A stretch of 64,000 bases of DNA from Opisthocomus hoazin (lineage: Eukaryota; Chordata; Aves; Opisthocomiformes; Opisthocomidae), in the NCBI RefSeq assembly GCF_030867145.1, contig NC_134419.1:3162001-3226000 (forward strand), written 5' to 3'. The notes under the pieces were generated by a model. That model was not told the DNA's origin. It did no database searches and saw only the letters and a program-made list of their open reading frames with translations. Shown piece by piece: positions 25,601-33,700 of this stretch. The position numbers were made by a program, and so were the translations under genes. The first letter of the stretch is position 1, and each line of letters opens with the position of its first letter.

Positions 25601-27954
25601 CCCAACACTTGCTATGTCGCGAAAGTGGCATATGGATAGAGATGAAAGCCAAAGCTTATATAAAAGAGATGGCATTTGTTCACACCTCTCCTATCTTAAA
25701 CTCCAGATTATCCCAAACTACCATCAGGATGTTGTAAAGGCACTTTTATTACAGCTGAGAAAGCCTGGATAACACCAAGTCACATGCTGAAAGAATGTGC
25801 TTGCTAATGGGCAGAATTTCATGTACTGGTATCGGGAAAGAAGCTACCAACAATCAGTGCATCAGCTCTTAGTGCTGGTTTCCATGCAAAGACCTCATGT
25901 ATTTCACACGTGGGCACTGCAGCCATTAGTGAGAAATTTATTTCCTCACATCTGCAGACAAAAATAAGGTGACTAGAATTATAAGTAAATTATTTGATAG
26001 CATAGCATGTTTTTGCCTTTAGCTGTTGTTTGGGTTTTTTATTACAAATAACTGCAATGCCATAATACACACACCTTTTACTGGCATCATAATCTATGAG
26101 GAAGACTTGTGAGAGCAACCCGTACTATCACCAATCCCAAGTGCATTCTGAGCTGCACCCCGAAACCCACAAAATTAAAATCTTTATTTTTTAAATGATA
26201 CATTTTGGTTCTCTTTGTCTAAATGAGCATTTATGTTCTCATGCTTTCTTTGTCAACCATGTTAGCCGAAAACATTTTTTCCAATAAAGCAAGCTAAGAT
26301 TTTCACATAATCACGGAACTCCGGGTAAAAAATAGAACTGAAAGACACTTTTGTGGGTTCCCTAATACAATCCCTGCTACTACATACAACCACAAAACCA
26401 TACAACTTCATACAACTTTTTGACGAAAGGACAAAAATGCTCCAAGTAAAAAAGAAACAACACAAAAACCCCACAAACCTCAAACATAGTAAAGCATAGC
26501 AGTTCTAGGATTGCGTACAAGACATAGTAAAGTTCAAATTTCTCAAGCAAATATAATATCATCTGGCAACAGTGAAACCTGTTTCACAACTGAAACAGGT
26601 TATTACTCAGTCTTATTTTAGTTCTTCCTCATCTTGCTCAGACACTAAGATATATTATAAAGAAATCAATTTCCAATACACAGTCCTAACTACCATTTTC
26701 CAGCTACACTTTTGTAACTTTCCTAACAATTCCATGCAGGGAACTTTGAAATTCCATAGGTTTTCTAAACAAATTTTGTTAAGCTCCACAGCTTTGAGTA
26801 TCTACTAACATGTTTATTTAGTACATTTGAAGCATTCAGAGATTTGTTTTTTCCTATTGTACCGCTGACAGCAATACCACTAATACATAAATATAATACA
26901 GATGAAAAAAAATGTAAACTTTTTCTTTCAGTCTATAGGAACATTATAATTCAGTAGGAGTTTAAATAAGTGTAAAAATCTTACGAAACACAAGCGTCCA
27001 AACCAGTCCATTTGATCCCATAAAGCTGGTAAAGGAAAGGCAGTATTTTCACACACTACCCAGACACAGTGACACAGAACTGACCTGTGAGACTATCTTT
27101 AGGTGTAAATTACCATATCCATGCCTCCTATAACAACCTCTCCTACGAGTCTGCAAACCTCTGTGCCAATTAATGCCAGTTACCATGGCAATTTTCTGTG
27201 CCAGGGCAATTGCCCATTATAAACTGAACTTAATCATTTGTCAGGGATAGGAGAAAGTTTACTGTAGAAATGTCACAATCAAAAAACAATACTTGGGCCT
27301 ACCTCAAGTAAGCAACAATGCTGCCATCAAATTTGGTGTTGTTAAACAACTCACTCAGGTCCCCTGTAAACTGTCAGCTGGGATTGACTTCTGCCCATTC
27401 ATACTGGTGATTTACAGATGAAGAGCCCTGTATGCTATTCCCACTTCCACAAGTCATCCAACGCCCAGCAGTAACGATTAAGGATTTCAGGAAAATCAAA
27501 AACACTGAAGAATGGTAGTTTATCTATAAACTTTAAAAAATCACGATGTGACATGCTGTATAACAGGCAAAGGACGAAAACGTCTTCAAAGATACAGCCA
27601 CCAACACTTGAAATCTGAACCCTCTCTAAAACTACTGTAAATTCCTTAAAACAGTTACCGAGTTTATGCACTGGCATACTCTTGCTACTGAATTGCCTTA
27701 TGCTGTTTGTAAACTACCCACTGCAATCACACACAATAGTTATGGAGAAAAAATATCTAACCATTACCCAAACTGAGTTGTTCTTTTGATTTAATATTTT
27801 CTAAACTGCTTTTTAAAACAGCTAGATAAGCTGCTCGGCAGTTGGTGTAAAAGATTGCTTCTTCTGCATGCTGGGACTTCTTTGCTTGGGAACTTTCTGA
27901 GCGTGGGACTTTCTGAACGGAGAGGGATGCATTATTCTCAGGACTGCTGGCCAT
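1563..27954 (-). CDS. EFCAB7: EFCAB7, EF-hand calcium-binding domain protein 7 (complete coding span, 13 coding exons)
   Basis: This is the spliced coding span on the minus strand. All introns are GT-AG and phases match at every junction, giving 1893 nt, or 630 residues plus TAA. Human EFCAB7 is about 629 residues and aligns from recall along its whole length. EF-hand loops lie at residues 115-126 (degenerate), 151-162 (degenerate) and 417-428 (canonical DLDGNG type). A long C-terminal half without a recognised catalytic motif follows. Known role of the family: with IQCE it tethers the EVC-EVC2 complex in the EvC zone at the base of the primary cilium and supports Hedgehog signalling downstream of Smoothened. 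The start ATG (27952-27954) lies one base inside exon 2, so exon 1 is noncoding. The gene diverges from ITGB3BP across a CpG island. Expression is probably housekeeping or ciliary, which is inference from the promoter type. Confidence 0.96.
2737..2844 (-). CDS. EFCAB7: EFCAB7 exon 13 (residues 571-606)
   Basis: The acceptor is CACTTGCAG and the donor is ATG|GTAAGA, phase 0, 36 codons. It encodes KVILHVSNEQSKNC and GLTVFAVEVAPKS, continuing the C-terminal beta-rich region. Confidence 0.93.
2845..5775 (-). other. EFCAB7 intron 12
   Basis: A 2.9-kb AT-rich intron between exons 12 and 13. It holds only short chance ORFs and no recognisable repeat. Intron 13 (1638-2736) is likewise plain apart from a small palindrome at 1757-1774. 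Confidence 0.6.
5776..5985 (-). CDS. EFCAB7: EFCAB7 exon 12 (residues 501-570)
   Basis: The acceptor is CTCCATTGCAG and the donor is AAG|GTATGG, phase 0 at both ends, 70 codons. It encodes ACPFVVDIYAEKCKPRIKA, AICKSVVNKGEAKVMDG and ITSVIENK. The alternating hydrophobic pattern suggests a beta-sandwich-like C-terminal domain, which is inference. Confidence 0.95.
5986..9905 (-). other. EFCAB7 introns 10 and 11 (either side of exon 11)
   Basis: Intron 11 is 5986-7648 and intron 10 is 7798-9905. Both are AT-rich and have only short chance ORFs and mononucleotide runs. No second gene or identifiable mobile element was seen. Confidence 0.55.
7649..7797 (-). CDS. EFCAB7: EFCAB7 exon 11 (residues 451-500)
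   Basis: The acceptor is TTTAAACAG and the donor is GAG|GTATGA, phase 0. It encodes NELTRQGFMDLNLMEANDRE and DLWVTLLSLGYNKALEMTE. The last part resembles an EF-hand-type helical segment after the canonical loop of exon 10. The exon lies between real splice sites but has no long ORF of its own. Confidence 0.94.
9906..10039 (-). CDS. EFCAB7: EFCAB7 exon 10 (residues 406-450 plus one base, third EF-hand)
   Basis: The acceptor is CATCTTTTAG and the donor is AAGG|GTAAGT, phase 1. It carries the best EF-hand of the protein: the loop at residues 417-428 (DLDGNGLLSLEE) has Asp 1, Asp 3, Asn 5, Gly 6, Ser 9 and Glu 12. The next stretch, YNFFELRTSGEKCDEEAW, is strongly conserved. Confidence 0.95.
10243..10400 (-). 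CDS. EFCAB7: EFCAB7 exon 9 (residues 354-405 plus two bases)
   Basis: The acceptor is GAAGAGCAG and the donor is CCG|GTGAGT, phase 2. The translation includes TFGWKGELGSGVYWLLPFTTGC and VYRGEDGELALTKEF, closely matching the same region of human EFCAB7 from recall. No long ORF marks this exon; it was found by translating the minus strand between exons 8 and 10. Confidence 0.93.
10401..12389 (-). other. EFCAB7 introns 7 and 8
   Basis: Intron 8 (10401-11399) and intron 7 (11510-12389) flank exon 8. An AT-rich tract with TAAAATATTTTAAAATATTT-like tandem character lies near 11956-11990. Otherwise nothing notable was seen. Confidence 0.5.
11400..11509 (-). CDS. EFCAB7: EFCAB7 exon 8 (residues 317-353)
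   Basis: The acceptor is CTTTTTAG and the donor is GAG|GTTAGA, a weaker donor (T at +3), phase 0. It encodes the highly conserved WLSVDTALYILKEN followed by LQLVSFTEQQNKE. Confidence 0.93.
12390..12531 (-). CDS. EFCAB7: EFCAB7 exon 7 (residues 270-316 plus one base)
   Basis: The acceptor is GGTTTCCAG and the donor is GAAG|GTAAGT (near consensus), phase 1. It encodes the conserved AQSKGCFYLEEDGEIISH and TIKPLNVRQVEG blocks, the start of a beta-rich central region of unknown fold. Confidence 0.94.
12532..18573 (-). other. EFCAB7 intron 6, largest intron of the gene (6.0 kb)
   Basis: Mostly AT-rich unique sequence. It contains a possible decayed CR1 tail near 13250-13290 and a minus-strand 112-codon open frame at 14779-15117 with no recognisable domain. 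A short (GA)n run lies at 13917-13927 and poly-T tracts occur near 16801 and 17463. No exon of EFCAB7 is missing here, because exons 6 and 7 join in frame. Confidence 0.55.
13250..13290 (+). repeat. Possible decayed CR1 3' tail
   Basis: Shares the exact 16-mer CCTTCCCTGGCCTGGA with 23782-23797, and both are followed by a TGATTT-like end resembling a worn CR1 terminal repeat. The upstream body is no longer recognisable. Confidence 0.3.
18574..18698 (-). CDS. EFCAB7: EFCAB7 exon 6 (residues 228-269)
   Basis: The acceptor is TTTATAG and the donor is AAG|GTATCA, phase 0. The exon encodes a Ser/Thr-rich linker ending in the conserved stretch TISMGASSNRNAKLIEP. Together with exon 5 it separates the paired N-terminal EF-hands from the central domain. 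Confidence 0.9.
19802..19997 (-). CDS. EFCAB7: EFCAB7 exon 5 (residues 163-227 plus one base)
   Basis: The acceptor is CTCTGAAG and the donor is AAG|GTATTT, phase 1. The exon opens with FCDLYMTTSEQC, the outgoing helix of the second EF-hand, then a Lys/Gln-rich stretch and a Ser/Pro/Lys-rich linker (SKPSPRISRKTD). The linker is probably disordered and poorly conserved outside the SPRISRKTD core. Confidence 0.92.
20843..20929 (-). CDS. EFCAB7: EFCAB7 exon 4 (residues 134-162, second EF-hand)
   Basis: This 87-nt exon is phase 0 at both ends, with acceptor TTTTATTGCAG and donor AAG|GTATGG. It encodes RGEKMTRDEVSAITEQAD and the second EF-hand loop (residues 151-162), which starts with Asp and has Gly at position 6 but ends in Lys instead of Glu. 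This loop probably does not coordinate calcium normally. Confidence 0.93.
23376..23587 (-). CDS. EFCAB7: EFCAB7 exon 3 (residues 63-133, first EF-hand)
   Basis: The acceptor is TTATTGTTCAG and the donor is ACG|GTAGGT, phase 0. The exon contains the conserved AGRNPSQKT block and the first EF-hand loop, residues 115-126 (DTHNTGYILHDE). The loop keeps Asp at position 1, Gly at 6 and Glu at 12, but has His at position 3 where Asp or Asn is usual. Calcium binding is therefore uncertain. Confidence 0.94.
23588..27767 (-). other. EFCAB7 intron 2 (4.2 kb)
   Basis: AT-rich sequence with a possible decayed CR1 tail near 23780-23812 and an (AAAC)n-type simple repeat at about 24856-24873. No other feature was recognised. 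Confidence 0.5.
23782..23812 (+). repeat. Possible decayed CR1 3' tail
   Basis: Reads CCTTCCCTGGCCTGGAATTC and then TGTGATTTG, close to the end of the CR1 copy at 58.2 kb (CCTTCC...ATTCTGTGATT). Only the tail is convincing. Confidence 0.35.
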
Positions 27955-27955
27955 T
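27768..27955 (-). CDS. EFCAB7: EFCAB7 exon 2, first coding exon (residues 1-62 plus one base)
   Basis: The acceptor TTCTTCACAG precedes a single A and then the start ATG at 27954-27952. The exon encodes a Ser/Lys-rich N terminus followed by a conserved block containing NCRAAYLAVLKSSLENI. It ends after TTG G at donor GTAATG (phase 1). It joins exon 3 to give a Val codon, reading SLVLQQAGRN across the junction. Confidence 0.93.
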
Positions 27956-30318
27956 CTGTGAAGAATACAATTACAGTTACAATTTGTTACTTTCTTACTT
28001 GTTTAATAACTTCTCTGCTTTGTCCTCTGAAACACAGACTAGCACAAATTAGCCCAACATCTAGGTCATACATTTTCTATTCTCTAAATCCGAGATGGGA
28101 ATACATACCTACGCTTGTAGGTAAGCACCATGAGATCTGCAAACAAAAATAGCTTGAGCGCTACTTATTACAATTTATTCTTTATTGGCAGCAAAAAGTT
28201 TCATTTTATTGTATTTTATTTTAATTTCAGACACTTAGTATCAAAATTATTATATATTCATGTTATTTGAAAGCATAAAAACAAATTTTCAAGTCATCTG
28301 TGATACAAACCGTTGCTATCCACGTTTAGAAACAAACCACTAGGACTTGTCCTTACTACAGATTTCCACTAGAATTTCTACTCTTGCCACATTAGCTAAA
28401 TTCTCCTAATGACAGAAACAACGGGAGAATTTGCAGAGAAGTGCACTTGTTGGCTCTGATGACTTTACTACCTCTCTCTGTGCCTAGCACAATGATAAAT
28501 TAATGAACATACCATATATACCACTGTTTTGCTCCCAGTGCCACTCTCATTGTTGCTACAGTTCACCAGCAGTAGCAAAGGTGTAGTGTTTTTAGAAAAA
28601 AAACCACCAATTTAAACGTGGCCACAGGTGTGAGGCACACAATCATTTGAAAGACTTTTTCACCAAACAACAACAAAGTAAATATTATCAAGAATGGATG
28701 CAGCGCTTATTGGAGAGAGCTCTGTGGCTGCATGATCACGACTGACTCCTGTCACGTGGGATTCCCTATTGCATTTCTTGGTGTTAACAGCAGAGTAACA
28801 GCCTCCTTTGTCCTCCAGTGAAAACTACGTGTGAGCACGTGTATGTTGTCAGGGTTTCCTCCCTTCACTCAAAAGGTGACTTTTGTATTTCCAAGACTGA
28901 TTTAGCTGGAAAACTGGGTAGTTTTATACAGCTTCAGCAGAGACACCGTGTAATGTCTTAAACACCATATAACATGCACAGTTTAAAAAGTGATACAATA
29001 ATTATTAAATTGATTACATGTTTTTTTCTGGTTCTAACCCATACCAGAATGGGGTTTGGTTTTTTGTTTTTACAGTTATAACTCAATAAAACATATTGTT
29101 AATAGCAAAACTGCTAAAAATTTTAACTCTTAATCCTTCAAGTATGTGAAGTTAAACACACTTCATTATACTTTTAAGACTTTTCTAAATATAAGCAATA
29201 GAAGTAAATGAGCCTGAAGCTAAGAATGCATGTAAAACTGCATAACTTAGGCCTTTTACGTACAAGAACGCTACCCACATAATGGTGAAATGATAAAAAA
29301 AAATATGAAATGCATTTTTTCTAAATTATTAAAATGATTCAAAGCAGTAACTAATACTGTTCGCTCACCAATGGCCAGTAAACTTTAACAGCAGCTTTCT
29401 GCTTTTACCAGGGGTGATTAAGGTCTTTAGAAAGCCATCACAGAGGGACACTAAATCGTGTTGTACTGTTGGTCTAACAGCCTCTCATATTATTTTACCC
29501 AATGTTGACTTCAGAAAATATATTCCAGGATAATAAATTGAATATCTCAACTTCAGCAACAAGACAACGACATCGTAGGGTCCCCTTCAGGACTCATTGG
29601 ATTCTTACTCCAGAGGCCTAAATCACTCGCACCTTGTTGAGTTATATAGGTCTTTTACACTTGGGAAAGAAAGATAATAATCGCTTATCATGGATGAAGT
29701 ACCCTATTTATAATACACAGACCGCCTGCCTGACACTTTAATATTATACTGGCATTGGAAGGACCCCATAGGGACACTGTGATACAGTCTGGTTACTGCA
29801 AACGGGTGTCACAATAATTAAGCACCAGTGTTACACACACAAAACGGAAGTGGGTTAAAGTCAAGGAGGAAAAGAAGAATAAATGTTAATTTTCCAGTAA
29901 CTAGCTTATAAAATGTGAACTCTCGTTTATACTCCTTAGGCTTCCCGTTACCGAGGTATTTCTTACGTGAGCCACAGCTCTGCCGAGAAGCGCTGCCAAG
30001 GCGCTGCCCAGAAATCCAGCGAGCGACAGCACCGCCAGCAGCCCCACGGCTTCGGCTCTTAAATTTTTAGTGGACAACTGACCCTGCAGACAAAATGGAC
30101 GGAGGGCAGCAATCCTGCCTCAGCTGAAGCAGGAGGACGATGCAGCCTATTACTTCCCATTTTAGTTGCGGCGATTCTAACAAATACAAACCCCTTCCAA
30201 GCAGGAATTAAGCCTTCTTGGCAACACCGGCCTTCCCCGCCAGGCCCAGGTGCAGCTCCCTCCTCAGCAACCGCAGGCGGGCCGGGAAGCTTCGAGCCCA
30301 AGTGCCCAGGCCTCGCTC
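27956..30318 (-). other. EFCAB7 intron 1 (upstream limit uncertain)
   Basis: Lies between the exon 2 acceptor (27956) and the CpG island. AT-rich as far as about 29.9 kb, then GC content climbs towards the promoter. The exact upstream end depends on which 5' UTR donor is used. Confidence 0.5.
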
Positions 30319-30321
30319 ACC
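30319..30321 (-). promoter_or_regulatory. EFCAB7: Candidate splice donor of the noncoding EFCAB7 exon 1
   Basis: On the minus strand the sequence reads TTTCAG|GTGAGCG, with the last exon base at 30321. It is the best-looking donor in the island in the right orientation. Weaker alternatives end exons at 30519 (GAG|GTGAGG) and 30557 (ACG|GTAGGA). Because the ATG is in exon 2, the choice does not change the protein. Confidence 0.35.
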
Positions 30322-30751
30322 TGAAACGAGGAAACTTTTACCACATGAATCTTCACCATCTCCCTCTCCGGTGGGCGCAGGGGTCTTCTTAGGCAAAAAA
30401 TTTACCACCCAACCTCCCGCAAAGCACATCGCGACCCCCTTCCCTCAGCCCGTCAGAGGGGAATCGACTCTCCCGCCCTGCCCGGCGGCCCTGAGGGGCC
30501 GGCATGGCCCCACCTCACCTCCCGCCCTTCGCTCAGGCCTCCCCGCGGGCTCCTACCGTGACGCGGCGCCAAAAGCGCGGGCAGCGGGACCCGCCGAGCC
30601 GCCCACGGGCCTGACGGGCGCGGCTGCAGCCCCGGCCCGCCGCCTCCCGCCCTCTGCAGCGCCGTTTCCAGCCGGCGGCGTTTGGCCGGTGCACGGCGGC
30701 GGCGGCGGCGGGAGAGCTGCAAAGGCGGCGGGAGCGGCTCCGGGCGCTGCG

Positions 30752-30756
30752 ATGTC
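30752..30756 (+). CDS. ITGB3BP: ITGB3BP exon 1 coding part (ATG TC)
   Basis: Only five coding bases, ATGTC, precede donor GTAGGT at 30757. Joined to exon 2, whose first base is A, they give Met-Ser-Val-Lys-Arg, which parallels the human Met-Pro-Val-Lys-Arg. The alternative donor four bases on would place an in-frame TAG in the exon. The ATG sits in the CpG island in the sequence GCTGCGATGT. Confidence 0.75.
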
Positions 30757-33700
30757 GTAGGTATCGGGTACGGGCGGCGGAGCTCGGCTGCAGGCGCCGC
30801 TCTCCTCCTCCTCCTCCTTCCCCCCGGCCGCCGAGCCTGAGGGCGCGGCGGGAGTCGGCGGAGCGAGGGCCCGTGTGGGACGCTGTGAGGCAGAGCGCTG
30901 CTCGCCGGGCTTCCTATGCGGCGGCGAGCTCCTTCCCCGAGGAGAAAGGCGCTCCTCGGGCCTCCTATGCGGCGGCGAGCTCCTTCCCTGAGGAGAAAGG
31001 CGCTCCTCGGGCCTCCTATGCGGCGGCGAGCTCCTTCCCTGAGGAGAAAGGCGCTCCTCGGGCCTCCTATGCGGCGGCGAGCTCCTTCCCTGAGGAGAAA
31101 GGCGCTCCCCGGGCTCTCCCAGAGAGGGGAGGAGCGGGCCGTGGCGTGGGGAAGGGCGGGCTTTGGTTCTGGCTCTGTCTTCCAGTCGTTGGATGGGACC
31201 GGGAAACATTTAAGATGGTGGCTCCTTGGGGCAGAGCTTTATCCAGACAGGGTTTGGGTGGGCGATGCCCGCTGGCATGGGTAAAACTGCAGGGATCTTC
31301 CGTGGCCGTTCCCGGCTCCCGCAGGCGAGCTGGAGTTTGGCTCCACACGCCCGGTGGGTACAGCCCGTGAGGCTGTGTGGTAGGGGGTCAGGGGGGAGAG
31401 GAGCCATGTCGTGGGTGGGCTCCGCTGGGTTTGACCCCTGGGCTTGGCACTGCTGAAGGGGGGGATTGCAGGTCTGCGATGACAGGGGCATGGCGCGATC
31501 CGTGTCTGCTTTCCATCACGCTGTGTCTCTTGGTGTTGTCACCCGTGGGGATGAGTCCTGTCCAGATCTCTCCTGTTCTTTGCAATATATAAAGCTATGG
31601 TTGTGTAAATCCGATGCTGTTCTTGTCTGTCTTTGCTAATTGTGGCTTCTGCAGAACGATAAAATGTATAGAATGTTGGGAACTTCAACTGCAGTAAGGT
31701 GAGGCCGTAAGACTTATGCTGCCTGTATATAGGCTTTGGATATTGTCCAAGTTTAAAGCTCCCTGTGCGATTTCAAAGGTAACGTATGTTAGAGCTCACG
31801 TAGATTCCAACTTCTGCCAGTCTTTCTCTTGACCACGGGAAGGTGACATAATCATGCCAGACTGTAGTGATGCAAAGGAAACATCAACACACAAGCTTTG
31901 GGGTTTTTTGGTGTTTGTCAGTTTCTCACTGGTCACACACTGAGTTTGACTACTGTGTAAGCTGAACATAGAAAATGACACGTATTCTTTCTGCTTTTCC
32001 AATTAATAAGGCATTTTTGCTGGCAGGTTTTGAAGATGAAGCAAGAAGTAAATAGTATAGAGGTGTTTTCTCTTTTCCCCAGTGAAAGCAGAAACTTAAG
32101 AGGAAGCTAACTGAAATGGCCTCAGAATGCACTACAATACTCTCTAGGGTATTTTTAATGAAATAATATAATCAGGTTCCTGATTCTATATATTCTTTGT
32201 TTTGCATTCAATCTGTATGTGACTGTTACCATTGCATTCATTCATACATGAATTGTTAAGGAAAGTTAAGTGTATGTGGACTTTAAAACAATATTAAAAA
32301 ATCCATTTCCTTATTGAAAGTTAAATTGCATACCCAGACTCTCACTGTTAAACAGTTCCTGTTAAGTGGTTCTGATAAGTGGTTTCATCAAAGCACTATT
32401 CAAGTAAGTAAGGATCTCCCAGTATTAGCAAGGAACTGACAATAAGACCTGAAATGATAGATGAACAATATGCTGTAGAAGTAATATGTAGCTCTTTAAC
32501 CTGATAAATATGCCTACTGCCATAAAAGACAATAAAAAATGTTTCTATAAATACATTAGCAACAAAAGCAGGGTGAAGGAGAATCTCCACCCTCTATTAG
32601 ATGCGGGGGGGAACTCAGAGACAAAGGATGAGGAAAAGGCTGAGGTCCTTAATGCCTGCTTTGCCTCAGTCTTTAACAGTAAGGGAAGTTGTTCTCTGGA
32701 CACCCAGCCCCCTGATTAGGAAGACAGGGGTGGGGAGCAGAAGGAAACCCCAAAATCCAAGGGGAAATGGTCAGTGACCTGCTACGCCATATAGACACAC
32801 ATAGGTCTATGGGGCTGGATGGGATCCACCCAAGGGTGCTGCAGGAGCTGGTGGAGGTGCTCACCAAGCCACTTTCTACCATCTATCGGCAGTCCTGGCT
32901 AACAGGGGAGGTCCCAGCTGGCTAGAAGTTAGCTAATGTGATGCCCATCTACAAGAAGGGCTGGAAGGAGGGTCCCAGGAACTACAGGCCTGTCAGCCTG
33001 TCCTCGGTGCTGGGGAAGGTGATGGAGCAGATCATCGTGACTGCCATCACGCGGCACACACAGGACGACTGGGTGATCAGGCCCAGTCAGCAGGGGTTTA
33101 TGAAAGGCAGGTCCTGCTTGACTGACCTGATCGCCTTCTATGACCAGGTGACCTGCTTAGTGGATGAGGGAAAGGCTGTGGATATTATCTACCTGGACTT
33201 TAGCAAAGCCTTTGACACTGTTTCCCACAGCATCCCCCTGGAGAAACTGGCTGCTTATGGCTTGGATGGGTGTATTATTTGCTGGGTAAAAAACTGACTG
33301 GGTGGTCGGGCCCAAGGAGTGGTGGTGAATGGAGTTAAATCCGGCTGGTGGCCGGTCACGAGTGGTGTTCCCCAGGGCTCGGTGTTGGGGCCAGTTCTGT
33401 TTAACATCTTTGTCAACGATCTGGATGAGGGGATCAAGTGCACCCTCAGTAAGTTTGCAGATAACACCAAGTTGGGTGGGAGTGTTGATCTGCTTGGAGG
33501 TAGGAAGGCTCTGCAGAGGGATCTGGACAGGCTAAACAATTCTATGGTTCTATATTATGGGCAAAATAACCATTGCAGGTTGTACAGCTAGCTATAAACA
33601 AGTGCCATCATACTCTGCATAGCTGAGAAAATAAAATAAGCCCTGTCTTGGAATGTTGAACCAATTCAAGGGTAGGAAACTCAGGTAAATGTGGTGTTGT

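Larger units (their letters stand above)
30250..31250. promoter_or_regulatory. CpG island, bidirectional EFCAB7/ITGB3BP promoter
   Basis: This is the only long stretch of very high G+C and dense CpG in the left two thirds of the window. It lies exactly between two divergent genes, with the ITGB3BP start codon at 30752 and the EFCAB7 exon 2 acceptor at 27956. It has GC-box-like GGCGGG and CCGCCC runs, a (GGC)n tract near 30697-30711 and a (CTC)n tract near 30800-30818. No TATA box is evident. An AAGATGGTGGC sequence at 31212-31222 resembles a YY1 site. A shared housekeeping promoter is inferred. Confidence 0.75.

Noticed and set aside
30218..31370. Several long open frames on both strands (up to 218 codons) in the CpG island
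   Set aside because: High GC makes stops rare and the 51-bp repeat multiplies any open unit. Composition is Ala/Arg/Pro-rich with no conserved motif, and the confirmed ITGB3BP exon 1 explains the coding start.
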